Assembly (NCBI GenBank): GCA_021325115.1
Contig: JAJPHU010000091.1
Coordinates: forward strand, 1-46,809
Direction: 5' to 3'
From: Planctomycetota bacterium
GTDB lineage: Bacteria > Planctomycetota > Planctomycetia > Gemmatales > Gemmataceae
Length of the DNA: 46,809 nucleotides
The position numbers and the translations under genes were made by a program. The notes under the pieces are model-generated. The model was not told where the DNA came from, searched no databases, and worked only from the letters and a program-made list of their open reading frames with translations. Positions 8,592 through 16,429 of the stretch are shown here, one piece after another. The number at the start of each line of letters is the position of its first letter. Position 1 is the first letter of the stretch.

Positions 8592-9668
8592 ATGTTCTAT
8601 ATCTGGCTAGTGTTGGTATTCCTCCTCGGTGCCTGCGCCGGGAGCGTCGTCAATTACTGTTTTTATCGTCTGCCGCTGGAAAAGAGCCTTTTTTGGCCGG
8701 GACCGCGCTGCGGCCGTTGCTTGCGGCCGATCCGCTGGTTCGATAATGTACCGCTGCTCAGTTTTGTTCTGCTGCGTGGCCGCTGCCGGAGTTGCAGCGA
8801 ACGCATCTCGCCTCGTTACCCTCTCATCGAACTGTTGACGGGATTGTTATTTGCCGCGCTGTTTTACGTCGAGATCGGCCAAAACGTTCTCGGTTTGCCC
8901 TATCTCCAGATGCGCCGTGCTGCCATCGCGGCGGGAGATATTCCGGCACCAGCCTGGGCAGTGTTTGGCTGTCATGCCGTGCTGGCGAGCTTCCTGCTTT
9001 TGACTTCTCTGTGCGATCTCGACGACATGGCCATCCCGTTGCCCATCACGATCACCGGGACACTAATCGGCCTGGCGTGCAGTGCGTTGTTTGCTTGGCC
9101 TTTCCCCGGTGCAGAGCGGGCGCTGCCGTCGGTCAGCGGCTTTGTCCCGCCGCGCTTGCCGACGGGATTGTATCCCTGGCCGGTATGGTATCCCTTGCCA
9201 GTCTGGTTACCGCCCGGTAGCTGGCAGCTTGGTCTGGCCACTGGATTGGCGGGTGCTTTGGCTGGCATGGCGGTGATACGGCTGGTTCGCTTCACCTACG
9301 GGATGGCACGCGGCATCGAAGGGCTGGGTGTCGGCGATGCGGACTTGATGATGATGGCCGGCGCTTTCGTCGGCTGGCAGCCGATTGTGTTATCGTGTTT
9401 CGTCGCCGCTTTTCCCGGTCTGCTGTTCGGCATATTCCAGCTGTTGCGCCACGGCAATCAGCCGCTGCCGTTCGGCCCTTCCCTGGCGCTGGGCGTGGTG
9501 TTGACACTCTGGCTCTGGCCGTCCCTTGGCGACTTCGAGGCGTTGCGCCTGGTCTTCTTCGAGCCGGGCTTTCTCGGCGGCATCATCGGCGGCGGCGCCG
9601 TCTTTTTGCTGTTGGCCGGTTTGCTCTTCCGCTTCATCCTGGGTACGCCGCCCAAAGCTGAGCTGTGA
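8592..9668 (+). CDS. prepilin peptidase (A24 family)
   Basis: A 358-residue polytopic membrane protease that cleaves the short leader from type IV pilin or pseudopilin precursors and usually N-methylates the new N-terminus. Seen: N-terminal helix followed by the G.VVNYCFYRLP block, a four-cysteine zinc-type cluster (CGRC and CRSC), then the two aspartate motifs of the family: LCDLDDMAIPLPIT and GVGDADLMMMAGAFVGW. Both catalytic aspartates appear present, unlike the paralogue at 38557-39765. An extra proline-rich segment of about 60 residues between membrane helices is shared by both paralogues. It begins 2 bases after aroK, so it is probably cotranscribed. No pilin gene is adjacent. Its stop codon TGA and last codon fall inside a palindromic repeat. 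Confidence 0.9.
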   Translation: MFYIWLVLVFLLGACAGSVVNYCFYRLPLEKSLFWPGPRCGRCLRPIRWFDNVPLLSFVLLRGRCRSCSERISPRYPLIELLTGLLFAALFYVEIGQNVLGLPYLQMRRAAIAAGDIPAPAWAVFGCHAVLASFLLLTSLCDLDDMAIPLPITITGTLIGLACSALFAWPFPGAERALPSVSGFVPPRLPTGLYPWPVWYPLPVWLPPGSWQLGLATGLAGALAGMAVIRLVRFTYGMARGIEGLGVGDADLMMMAGAFVGWQPIVLSCFVAAFPGLLFGIFQLLRHGNQPLPFGPSLALGVVLTLWLWPSLGDFEALRLVFFEPGFLGGIIGGGAVFLLLAGLLFRFILGTPPKAEL

Positions 9669-9713
9669 CCGTAAGGGAGCAACATCTATAACGGCTCCCT
9701 TATGGCCGCAGCT
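9659..9713. repeat. palindromic repeat at 3' end of prepilin peptidase gene
   Basis: Arms AGCTGTGACCGTAAGGGAGC and its near reverse complement around a 12-base loop; same family as the in-frame copy at 5588-5641. The gene's final GAG CTG TGA corresponds to GAG CCG CGA in the other copy, so the stop codon appears to have arisen inside the repeat. The hairpin may also act as a transcript end. Confidence 0.75.
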
Positions 9714-9869
9714 TGGATAGTTACCGCGGTTCGGACGGATGAGTTTTTTTCTTTTCTTGGGGTTGATTCCTGGCTTCACCTTGAAGTACACTTCGCCCCG
9801 CACCTCGAATTGTTCTCCTTGACGTAGGTTCCGGATTAGGTTCCCTCCACACCGCTGGGGTCGTATCAT
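9707..9869 (-). pseudogene. possible small protein or remnant divergent from the MBOAT gene
   Basis: A minus-strand frame starting with ATG at 9869 (MIRPQRCGG) reads NLIRNLRQGEQFEVRGEVYF and KVKPGINPKKRKKLIRPNRG before entering the repeat at 9659-9713. Beyond that it only shadows the prepilin peptidase. The basic, beta-rich text looks more like a real small protein than a random frame, yet there is no natural stop before the repeat and the ATG overlaps the start of the opposite gene. It could be a small gene whose end was replaced by the repeat, or chance. I do not recognise the family. Confidence 0.3.
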
Positions 9870-11355
9870 GCTGTTTTGCTCGTGGGCTTTTTTTCAGTTT
9901 TTCCTCCTCGTCTTCGCCCTCTATTGGTTCCTCCCCTGGCGCCGTCTGCATTGCGAGATTCCTTTGCCTCGGCAGCGGCGCTTCAAGCTGACCGGCGATG
10001 AAGTGCGCGTCTGGTTGCTTCTGATCGCCAGTTTCTACTTCTACGCTTCGTGGAGCCGTAAACTCGCTCTGCTTATCGTTGTGTCCACACTGCTCGATTA
10101 TTGCATTGGCTTGGGTCTGGATGCTTGGCAGAATCCACGCTTGCGCCGCGCCCTCTTGATGCTCAGCATTAGTGCCAATCTGGGCTTGCTCTGCTTTTTC
10201 AAATATTCCAATTTCTTCCTGGCATCGCTGGATGAGCTGCTGATCGCCGCCGGCGCTCCGGTATGGTTCAATACGCTACGCATCATCCTGCCCATCGGCA
10301 TTTCCTTCTATACTTTCGAGGCCATCAACTACACTGTCGATGTCTACCGTGGCCATGTGAAAGCCGAGCGCAACCCGACGCATTTGCTCTTTTTCGTTTT
10401 GTTCTTCCCGCACCTGGTTGCCGGCCCCATCGTCCGGGCCAAGGATTTTCTTCCACAAATCCGCCGCTCCAAACGCTGGAGTTGGGCGCGTTTCCAGCTC
10501 GGCGGTGAATATTTCCTGCTCGGCATGCTCAAGAAATGGGTGGTGGCCGATCAGCTCGCCCTCTACGCCGATCCGGTCTTCTCCGATCCCAGTGCCTACG
10601 GCAGCCTGGCCAACTGGATTGCCATGCTCGCTTTCGCCTTGCAGATTTACTGCGATTTTTCCGGCTATTCCGACATGGCCCTGGGCACAGCACACATGCT
10701 TGGCTACAAACTGGCCATCAACTTCAACATGCCGTATCTGGCTACCAGTGTGTCCGACTATTGGCGACGCAATCACATCTCGCTTTCGACTTGGTTGCGC
10801 GATTATCTGTTCATTCCACTGGGCGGCAGCCGCTGTTCGTTCTGGAAGACCTGCCGCAATAACCTCATTACCATGACGCTGGGCGGCCTGTGGCACGGGG
10901 CCAACTGGAACTTTGCCCTATGGGGTCTGGTGCATGGCGTTTCTCTGTCGGTTAACCGCGCCTTCCGCTCCTTCTGTCAGGTTCGTCCACGCCTGGATGC
11001 TTTCTTGCAGAGTGGGTGGGGCACGACCTTGCGTCGGGCAGTGACGTTCTTCTGGCTGGCTCAGGGGCTGGTGCTGTTCCGTTCGCCGACCTTTGCTCTG
11101 ACGAGAGCGATGTATTATCGTCTGTGGGTGCCCGTGGAAGGTCCCGATATTTCCCACATCTACGGTTACAACCTGTTCTGGGGCATCGTCGCCGGTTTCG
11201 TGCTGTTTCACGTGGCAGCTTGCCAGCGGTGGTGGGAGCGTTTGAGCTTGCGGATGCCGACACCCATCTTGGGATTTACCTATGTTCTTGCTCTTATTCT
11301 CTGCATGGTCATGGCCCCTATTTTTGTGAAGCCGTTTTTGTACATGCAATTCTGA
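9868..11355 (+). CDS. MBOAT-family O-acyltransferase (AlgI-like)
   Basis: A 495-residue polytopic membrane protein of the membrane-bound O-acyltransferase family. The conserved blocks are present: ISFYTFEAINYTVDVYRG, LVAGPIVRAKDFLPQI, CDFSGYSDMALGTAHMLGY, HISLSTWLRDYLFIPLGG, and the catalytic His in GGLWHGANWNFALWGLVHG. AlgI-type members pass acetyl groups across the inner membrane for O-acetylation of an exported polysaccharide. The next gene encodes an SGNH-like periplasmic partner, as in alginate and cellulose acetylation systems. No polysaccharide synthase is nearby, so the acceptor is unknown. The first residues are hydrophobic at once (MLFCSWAFFQFFLLVF), supporting the start at 9868. 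Confidence 0.92.
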   Translation: MLFCSWAFFQFFLLVFALYWFLPWRRLHCEIPLPRQRRFKLTGDEVRVWLLLIASFYFYASWSRKLALLIVVSTLLDYCIGLGLDAWQNPRLRRALLMLSISANLGLLCFFKYSNFFLASLDELLIAAGAPVWFNTLRIILPIGISFYTFEAINYTVDVYRGHVKAERNPTHLLFFVLFFPHLVAGPIVRAKDFLPQIRRSKRWSWARFQLGGEYFLLGMLKKWVVADQLALYADPVFSDPSAYGSLANWIAMLAFALQIYCDFSGYSDMALGTAHMLGYKLAINFNMPYLATSVSDYWRRNHISLSTWLRDYLFIPLGGSRCSFWKTCRNNLITMTLGGLWHGANWNFALWGLVHGVSLSVNRAFRSFCQVRPRLDAFLQSGWGTTLRRAVTFFWLAQGLVLFRSPTFALTRAMYYRLWVPVEGPDISHIYGYNLFWGIVAGFVLFHVAACQRWWERLSLRMPTPILGFTYVLALILCMVMAPIFVKPFLYMQF

Positions 11356-11368
11356 GGAGGAAGCCCCG

Positions 11369-12610
11369 ATGAACTCTCCCGGCTCGGAAGTTCGTGAGGA
11401 AGTGACGCCAGGTAATTCGCCGGACGCACCGCCGGTTCGTTATCCGCTGTCGGTGCGCCGCTATCTGCTGACGGCTCTCGGCCCCAAACGGCCGCAACTG
11501 GACGACGAGGCCGCCACCCTTTGCCTGGCCGTGGCGCGGTCCAGGCGAATGAAACGGAATGCACATCTGGTGATGCTTTTGTGGATACCGTTTTGGTACG
11601 TAATCGGCCAACTGGCGCTTTTCGCCTGGATGGACGAAAGCTGGCAGATGGAACGCACCTTTTCGCCACCCCGCAAATGGGCCATCTTGCACCAGCGCTT
11701 GGCCGAGATGCCGGATCGGCCACTCGTGATTATGCTGGGCAGTTCGCGCACCGATCAGTCTTTCCAGGCCGGACGATTGACCGGCCAGCCTGCCCCCGAT
11801 GGCCGGCCAATCTTGGCTTTCAACTTGGGGCTGCCGGCGGCGGGGGGCGTTCACCATGCCATGTACCTGAATGACCTTCTCGCCGAAGGCGCCCGCCCGC
11901 GTTTGTTGCTTGTCGAGTTGGTCACGGCATTCCTCAATCGCTCGCGGCGCGGCCTTCAGTCTGAAGAGCATTTCACGTTGGTTCCCTGGCTCAGCGCCCA
12001 TGAACTCCTCTTTTTGCAACACTATTACTCCAATCGGCGGAAAATGATTACCGAATGGCTGGAGGCGCGTCTGGCGCCGTGGTACGGTTTTCGGTGGAAT
12101 GTCCACGAACATTTTCTGGGACGTCATTCGCAGCCGCCAGAAGAAACCAAATTCGATCAGTCGTGGCGGCCGATCGACCCCTGGGGCTGGCGTCTGCTCC
12201 GTGATATGCCCGACACGATGGAGTTTCGTGCCCTCCGTTGGATGGGGGCCTACCACATGTATGCCCAGAGTCTCCAGCATTTCGAGTTGTCGCCCAAAGC
12301 GGCTCAGGCGGTTTACGATTTGATCGCCCGCTGCCGCCGTGAGAACATTCCCATCGCCTTTGTCCTCATGCCGGTCTCGCAAGAGTTTCGCGATCTCTAT
12401 AGTCCCGAAGGACGCGCTCAAATAGAAAACTTCATCGCCGGGCTGCGCGACCGCTACAAAGTTGACATCATCGATGCTACCGAATGGCTGAACAAAGAGG
12501 ATTTTGACGATGGGCATCACCCGCTTCTTTCCGGCGCTGAGAAATTCACTACGCGCATGATCCCAGAAGTGCATAAGCTGCTAGCGCGTACAGAACCGTC
12601 CAAAAAGTAA
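11369..12610 (+). CDS. membrane-anchored SGNH-hydrolase-like protein, MBOAT partner
   Basis: A 413-residue protein 13 bases after the MBOAT gene, with GAGGAGG upstream of the ATG. Residues 1-65 are cytoplasmic; one membrane helix (LVMLLWIPFWYVIGQLALFAW, about 68-88) follows, and the rest is likely periplasmic. The domain shows the SGNH pattern: block I with Ser in MLGSSRTDQSF, an Asn-Gly region in FNLGLPAAGG, and a late Asp-His pair in DDGHHPLLSGAEKF. AlgJ/AlgX-like proteins with this fold take the acyl group from the MBOAT protein and transfer it to polysaccharide. That role is inferred here from fold plus neighbour. Overall similarity to AlgJ is weak by eye. The gene ends 12 bases before a perfect hairpin shared with convergent ribF. 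Confidence 0.75.
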   Translation: MNSPGSEVREEVTPGNSPDAPPVRYPLSVRRYLLTALGPKRPQLDDEAATLCLAVARSRRMKRNAHLVMLLWIPFWYVIGQLALFAWMDESWQMERTFSPPRKWAILHQRLAEMPDRPLVIMLGSSRTDQSFQAGRLTGQPAPDGRPILAFNLGLPAAGGVHHAMYLNDLLAEGARPRLLLVELVTAFLNRSRRGLQSEEHFTLVPWLSAHELLFLQHYYSNRRKMITEWLEARLAPWYGFRWNVHEHFLGRHSQPPEETKFDQSWRPIDPWGWRLLRDMPDTMEFRALRWMGAYHMYAQSLQHFELSPKAAQAVYDLIARCRRENIPIAFVLMPVSQEFRDLYSPEGRAQIENFIAGLRDRYKVDIIDATEWLNKEDFDDGHHPLLSGAEKFTTRMIPEVHKLLARTEPSKK

Positions 12611-12622
12611 CCAGGTGCAAAC

Positions 12623-12674
12623 GAGCCGGAAGTGTAAGCAACGGCGAATGGTCCGTTGCTTACACTTCCGGCTC
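12623..12674. repeat. perfect 22-bp-arm palindrome, GAGCCGGAAG family; likely bidirectional terminator
   Basis: Two perfectly complementary 22-base arms starting GAGCCGGAAGTGTAAGC, with an 8-base loop, between two convergent genes. The right arm encodes the last residues and TAA stop of ribF (Glu-Pro-Glu-Val-stop). Family copies: 28185-28244 and 43579-43635. Confidence 0.88.
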
Positions 12675-13598
12675 ATTTGCGATGTACCGCGCCTGTTCGA
12701 TGTCGTGCCGCAGCTGTTCGATCAATTCCGCCCTATCCTTGAAAGGACGCGTATCGCGCAGGCGTTCGAGGAAATCGGCAGCGAGCGACTTTCCGTACAA
12801 ATCACCCTGGAACCCGATCAGGTGTATCTCGACCTTGCGGACATTTTCGCTGAAAGTCGGATTGGGGCCGATATTCGCGGCGCCCGGCCACATCGTTCCC
12901 TCATGCGAAACACGCACCGCATAGACGCCGTCACCAGGAATGAGGGTTAGCATCTGTTCGAGGTTAGCCGTGGGGAAGCCAAGCTTCTGGCCGCGCCGTT
13001 GACCGCTGCCGACTTGGCCGTGCAGCCGATAGGGACGTCCCAAAAGGGCCGCTGCTTCACGGACATTTCCGCTCGTCAATGCAACTCGGATCCGACTGCT
13101 GGATACTTCGATGCCGTCGAGGATGACTGGCGGCACCACCGTCAAACCGATCCCTGCCGATTTGCACAATTCGGCCAACATTGCCACGTTGCCTTCCCGT
13201 CCACGGCCGAAACCGAAGTTGGTCCCCTCCACCAGCGCCCGCGCTCGCAGGCGTTTCTGGATCACCTCGGCGAAGAAGTCCGCCGCACGGAGGCCGAGCA
13301 TCTCGCGAGTGGCCCGGAGAACGAGCACATGATCGGCGCCCAGTCCCAGCAACAGCTGGGAGCGGTCTTCTGTGGTGGTCAAACGCGGCGGCGCCTGGTC
13401 GGGACGCAGCAGCTCGACGGGGTGCGGATCGAAGGTCAAGGCGACAGCAGGTCCGCCGAAGGCGTCGGCCTGGCGGCGCAACTGGGCAAGCAGGGCGGCG
13501 TGGCCGCGATGCACGCCGTCGAAGTTGCCGATGCTGACCGCGCCCTGGCGGCAGTCGCCGGGCGGCGTTGCATTCCAATCGATTGTGTAAACTGCCAT
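12660..13598 (-). CDS. ribF: bifunctional riboflavin kinase/FAD synthetase
   Basis: A 312-residue enzyme converting riboflavin to FMN and FMN to FAD. The N-terminal adenylyltransferase domain (about 1-185) has the nucleotidyl-transferase motif SIGNFDGVHRGH, then FDPHP, and the SSSRIR motif near residue 168. The C-terminal flavokinase domain (about 190-305) has GQRRGQKLGFPTANL and the NIGPNPTF block. Length and order match RibF of most bacteria. It is divergent from the RNase P RNA gene with about 50 bases between. The last residues (NEPEV) are encoded by the palindromic repeat at its 3' end and are unlikely to be functional. Confidence 0.95.
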   Translation of the reverse strand: MAVYTIDWNATPPGDCRQGAVSIGNFDGVHRGHAALLAQLRRQADAFGGPAVALTFDPHPVELLRPDQAPPRLTTTEDRSQLLLGLGADHVLVLRATREMLGLRAADFFAEVIQKRLRARALVEGTNFGFGRGREGNVAMLAELCKSAGIGLTVVPPVILDGIEVSSSRIRVALTSGNVREAAALLGRPYRLHGQVGSGQRRGQKLGFPTANLEQMLTLIPGDGVYAVRVSHEGTMWPGAANIGPNPTFSENVRKVEIHLIGFQGDLYGKSLAADFLERLRDTRPFKDRAELIEQLRHDIEQARYIANEPEV

Positions 13599-13639
13599 GC
13601 ACAGATTCCTGCCCCATCAGGGTGCGTCTGCCTTTTCGC

Positions 13640-13645
13640 TATAAT
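13640..13645 (+). promoter_or_regulatory. -10 box of the RNase P RNA gene
   Basis: A perfect TATAAT ends six bases before the first base of the predicted P1 helix of RNase P RNA, the expected spacing to a transcription start. No good -35 hexamer is seen 16-18 bases upstream. Confidence 0.65.
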
Positions 13646-13650
13646 AGTAA

Positions 13651-14100
13651 AAGTCTGCGGGCCGGCTGGACGATCGCTGTCCGCATCAGCGGAGAGAGGA
13701 AAGTCCGGGCTCCACAGGACGCGGTGATGGGTAATACCCACCGTCCGAGTTTTCTTTCGCTGCCTGACCAGTGAAAGAAGACGAAGGATAGGGATAGTGC
13801 AACAGAAAGAATACCGCCGATGGCCCGGCGGAAGCCGGGATCAGGCAAGGGTGAAAAGGTGCGAGTCTTCGCAGCAGAGCGGGCGGAGACTTTTAGTAAG
13901 AGCGCACCAGCAGCCTGGCGACAGGCTGGCTCGGCAAACCCCACCGGGAGCAAGACCAAATAAGAGGGCAGGACTGGTCCGGTCCGCTACGACCCTCGGG
14001 TAGGTCGCTGGAGCCGCCGGGCAACCGGCGGCCTAGAGAAATGATCGTCGCCGCGCCCCGCGCGGCACAGAACCCGGCTTACAGGCTGGCCCGTGGACTT
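13651..14100 (+). ncRNA. rnpB: RNase P RNA, bacterial class A
   Basis: Catalytic RNA of ribonuclease P, which trims tRNA 5' ends. Conserved blocks are easy to read: GAGGAAAGTCCGGGCTCC near the 5' end, GGGTGAAAAGGTGCG, GTAAGAGCGCACCAGCAG, GGCGACAGGCTGGCTCGG, CAAACCCCACC, CAAGACCAAATA, and the 3' block ACAGAACCCGGCTTACAG. The two ends pair over 13 bases (AAGTCTGCGGGCC with GGCCCGTGGACTT, including G-U pairs), which defines the limits. At about 450 nt it is longer than the usual 350-400, so one or more peripheral helices are enlarged. The gene has its own -10 box and lies between divergent ribF and the ClpS-like gene. Confidence 0.95.
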
Positions 14101-14121
14101 TTTCAGCTGGATAGCGCACGC

Positions 14122-14152
14122 GGCGCCGCCTCGATGCCAGAGCGGCGGCGCC
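14122..14152 (+). terminator. GC-rich hairpin after RNase P RNA
   Basis: Perfect 9-bp stem GGCGCCGCC/GGCGGCGCC with a 13-base loop, 22 bases after the RNA's 3' end. It lacks an immediate T run, so it may block 3' trimming or terminate weakly. Confidence 0.4.
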
Positions 14153-14366
14153 AGCGGCAACATCCACAATTCTCTGGTCTTTTATGACAGCATTCTCGGA
14201 ATAAATGTTAAATTCGGAACCGGCTTCGTCTTCTCCTCATCAAAGGGTTGATAGGCGAGCTAGAGAAGCGACGCGGCTCGTAGTTATAATTAAATACGGA
14301 GTAAGGTCCGTGTGTTGGCACCAATGCTCCTTTCTCTGCCATGCACTCGCGAGAAGGGGTCCACTC

Positions 14367-14687
14367 ATGAGCCAGCCCAACGCCGATCGTCCAGACAAAT
14401 CGCGTCTGTTCAGCCAACTGAATGCGAATAATTGTCCTCTCGAAAAGAAACGGACAATTCCGCGCTTCAAGGTAGTGCTGCTGCAAAGCGCCATCGACGA
14501 CTTAATGTTCGTTGTCCGCAGTCTCATGGAGGTGACACGCTTTCCCCGCGCCGAAGCGACGCACAAAATGTGGGAGGCTTATCATTGTGGACGATCTGTC
14601 TTGCTAACCACTTACCTCGAACGTGCTGAATTATATGTTGAGCAGTTCGCTGGCAAGGGGCTGAATGTGACGATCGAGCCAATGTAA
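14367..14687 (+). CDS. ClpS-like adaptor with altered N-degron pocket
   Basis: A 106-residue protein from ATG 14367 behind GAGAAGGGG; the longer ORF-track start lacks a site. The C-terminal 75 residues match the ClpS fold: RFKVVLLQSAIDD, MFVVRSLMEV, EATHKMWEAYHCGRS, YLERAELYVEQF, NVTIEP. ClpS delivers proteins with destabilising N-terminal residues to the ClpA/ClpC unfoldase. In E. coli ClpS the motif VNDDYTPMEF supplies Asn34 and Asp35, which hold the substrate amino group. Here the aligned positions read LQSAIDDLMF, so that pair is replaced, while the pocket His (AYHCG) is kept. It may bind a different ligand or only regulate Clp. No clp gene is in the window. A TATAAT-like box at 14285-14290 could be its promoter. 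Confidence 0.72.
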   Translation: MSQPNADRPDKSRLFSQLNANNCPLEKKRTIPRFKVVLLQSAIDDLMFVVRSLMEVTRFPRAEATHKMWEAYHCGRSVLLTTYLERAELYVEQFAGKGLNVTIEPM

Positions 14688-14728
14688 GGATCTGGGCGAG
14701 CGAGACGTGTCACCCTTGATTGTTTGGT

Positions 14729-16429
14729 TTACCGGGGCGTTGATACATCCCGCTCGCTTTGTATGCGCTGCCGATAATATTTCAGTCCTGGTATGAAAAA
14801 ACACACTGCCGTCACCACGCCGAACAGCAAAATGCCATAGCGTGGATAGATCGGCCGCAGCGCCATCGGCACGGCACTGAGAAACTCGGCTGCCGCCGCG
14901 AGGTAGAAGACGCCGGACAACATGCCTGCCTTGACAGTAAAGGTGATGCCAGCGACCACTGCCAGCATCGGCGCCAGCGATAATACCTCATAGCCGAGCA
15001 GATATTCGACCACAAAGACACCGATGGTCGCCGCAATGGCCCCGCCCCAGACGTGCGCCACTTGCCGTTCGATGAATAACACGGGACCCGCTCGTTTCCG
15101 CAATTGCCAGAAGATGCAAGCCCAGACAATCAACCCGCCGCCCCACAAGAGCAGATACCACAGCGGATTTTTAACCGCACCGCAAGCCAGTCCGCTCGTC
15201 AGACCGCACATCAACAAAACAACGGCGCTATGCCACATCCATAATAGACCAAAATTCTCCATAATGGCCGCATGCGGCGTGGCACGGAAGGTACGGTTAA
15301 ACACACTGACAAGCCGGCCGGAATGCACCGACAGCACTTCGCCTTGCAGGTACGCCTCCAGATCGGCGGCCAGAGCACCGGCGCTGGCATAGCGTAGTTC
15401 CGGCTCTTTCTGGATGCACTTCAAGCAGATCATCTCCAGGTCGGCATCGACGCCGGGATTGAGCAAGCGCGGGCGCACCGGATCTTGATCGAGCACTAAA
15501 AGCAATGTATCGACCGGCGTGGGCGCTTGAAATGGCGGCCGGCCGGTGAGCATTTCGTAAAGAATGACGCCGAGACTGTAGACATCGCTGAGCGGACTGG
15601 GCGTGCCGCGGCGATTGCTGACCTGTTCAGGCGCCATGTAAGCAGGTGTGCCGACGATGGCACCTGTTGCGGTACGTCTACTCACCGCCGCTTCGCCGGA
15701 GACGCGTTTGGCTAATCCGAAATCCGTGATGTGTGGCTCACCCTTTGAATCAATAAGGATATTCGAAGGCTTCAAATCACGATGCAGAATACCGTGTTCG
15801 TGAGCATATTGCACGGCCCGGCTGATGACGGCGAGATAACGCGCCGCCTCGCGCGGTCGCATCGGTCCCCGCGCCAGCAGCGCAGCGAGCGTCTGTCCCT
15901 CAACGAAACGCATACTGAAATACGCCTGCCCCTCCTGTTCACCGGCATCATAGACGGACACAATGTTAGGATGTTCTAGATGTGCCGCCGCCTGCGCCTC
16001 GGTACGGAAGCGCGTGCGGTCTTCCGGCGTCGCCAATTCACCGCGCAGAATCATCTTGAGGGCGACGATGCGCTTGAGACTGCGCTGATGTGCTTTGTAA
16101 ACCATGCCCATGCCGCCGCGGCCGATCTCTTCGAGCAATTCATAATCGCCGAAGATTTTCGATGTGAACGGCGTAAGCTCCTGAGCAGGAGGCTTACGCC
16201 CCCGGAGAGTCGCCTCTGGGGGTTTACGCCCTCCGCTCAGGGAATGTGCGAATTCCTCAGCAAGCAACACGGCGCCCCACAATTCACGCAATTCAGCGGC
16301 GAGGTCGGGATACTGGACAGCGATGGCGTCAAGGTCGGGTGCTTGCCCGCGACGTCTCTGCTCACTTAAATCGGCCAGCAATTGTGCCAACCGTTGATCG
16401 CGTTCCTCAGTTGGTGTGGGAGGGATCAT
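14729..16429 (-). CDS. serine/threonine protein kinase with C-terminal membrane domain
   Basis: About 566 residues from ATG 16429 (MIPPTPTEERDQ), the usual planctomycete kinase N-terminus. This start overlaps the upstream sigma gene by 23 bases. The kinase domain (about 94-370) is complete: GRGGMGMVY, the Lys in VALKM, HRDLKPSNIL, DFGLAK, GTPAYMAPEQ and DVYSLGVILYEMLTGRPPF. The last 190 residues hold about five hydrophobic segments and no known sensor domain. A stretch of about 26 residues before the kinase domain (GGRKPPEATLRGRKPP and flanks) is encoded by a palindromic repeat, apparently inserted in frame into the linker. Coupling to the ECF sigma gene suggests the kinase modulates that sigma factor or its pathway. 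Confidence 0.92.
   Translation of the reverse strand: MIPPTPTEERDQRLAQLLADLSEQRRRGQAPDLDAIAVQYPDLAAELRELWGAVLLAEEFAHSLSGGRKPPEATLRGRKPPAQELTPFTSKIFGDYELLEEIGRGGMGMVYKAHQRSLKRIVALKMILRGELATPEDRTRFRTEAQAAAHLEHPNIVSVYDAGEQEGQAYFSMRFVEGQTLAALLARGPMRPREAARYLAVISRAVQYAHEHGILHRDLKPSNILIDSKGEPHITDFGLAKRVSGEAAVSRRTATGAIVGTPAYMAPEQVSNRRGTPSPLSDVYSLGVILYEMLTGRPPFQAPTPVDTLLLVLDQDPVRPRLLNPGVDADLEMICLKCIQKEPELRYASAGALAADLEAYLQGEVLSVHSGRLVSVFNRTFRATPHAAIMENFGLLWMWHSAVVLLMCGLTSGLACGAVKNPLWYLLLWGGGLIVWACIFWQLRKRAGPVLFIERQVAHVWGGAIAATIGVFVVEYLLGYEVLSLAPMLAVVAGITFTVKAGMLSGVFYLAAAAEFLSAVPMALRPIYPRYGILLFGVVTAVCFFIPGLKYYRQRIQSERDVSTPR
16170..16240. repeat. in-frame GGCGTAAGCC-type palindromic repeat inside kinase gene
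   Basis: GGCGTAAGCTCCTG pairs with AGGAGGCTTACGCC, followed by a second GGGGG-TTTACGCC unit. On the coding strand each GGGCGTAAGCC-type unit reads Gly-Arg-Lys-Pro, giving GGRKPPE and RGRKPPA in the linker before the kinase domain. The reading frame is kept. Confidence 0.75.

Noticed and set aside
11318-12574. Minus-strand ORF of 418 codons opposite the SGNH-like gene
   Set aside because: Antisense shadow; the plus-strand frame has a ribosome-binding site, membrane helix and SGNH blocks.
14122-14152. Strong intrinsic terminator after rnpB
   Set aside because: The stem is strong but no T run follows, so it is listed only as a tentative hairpin.
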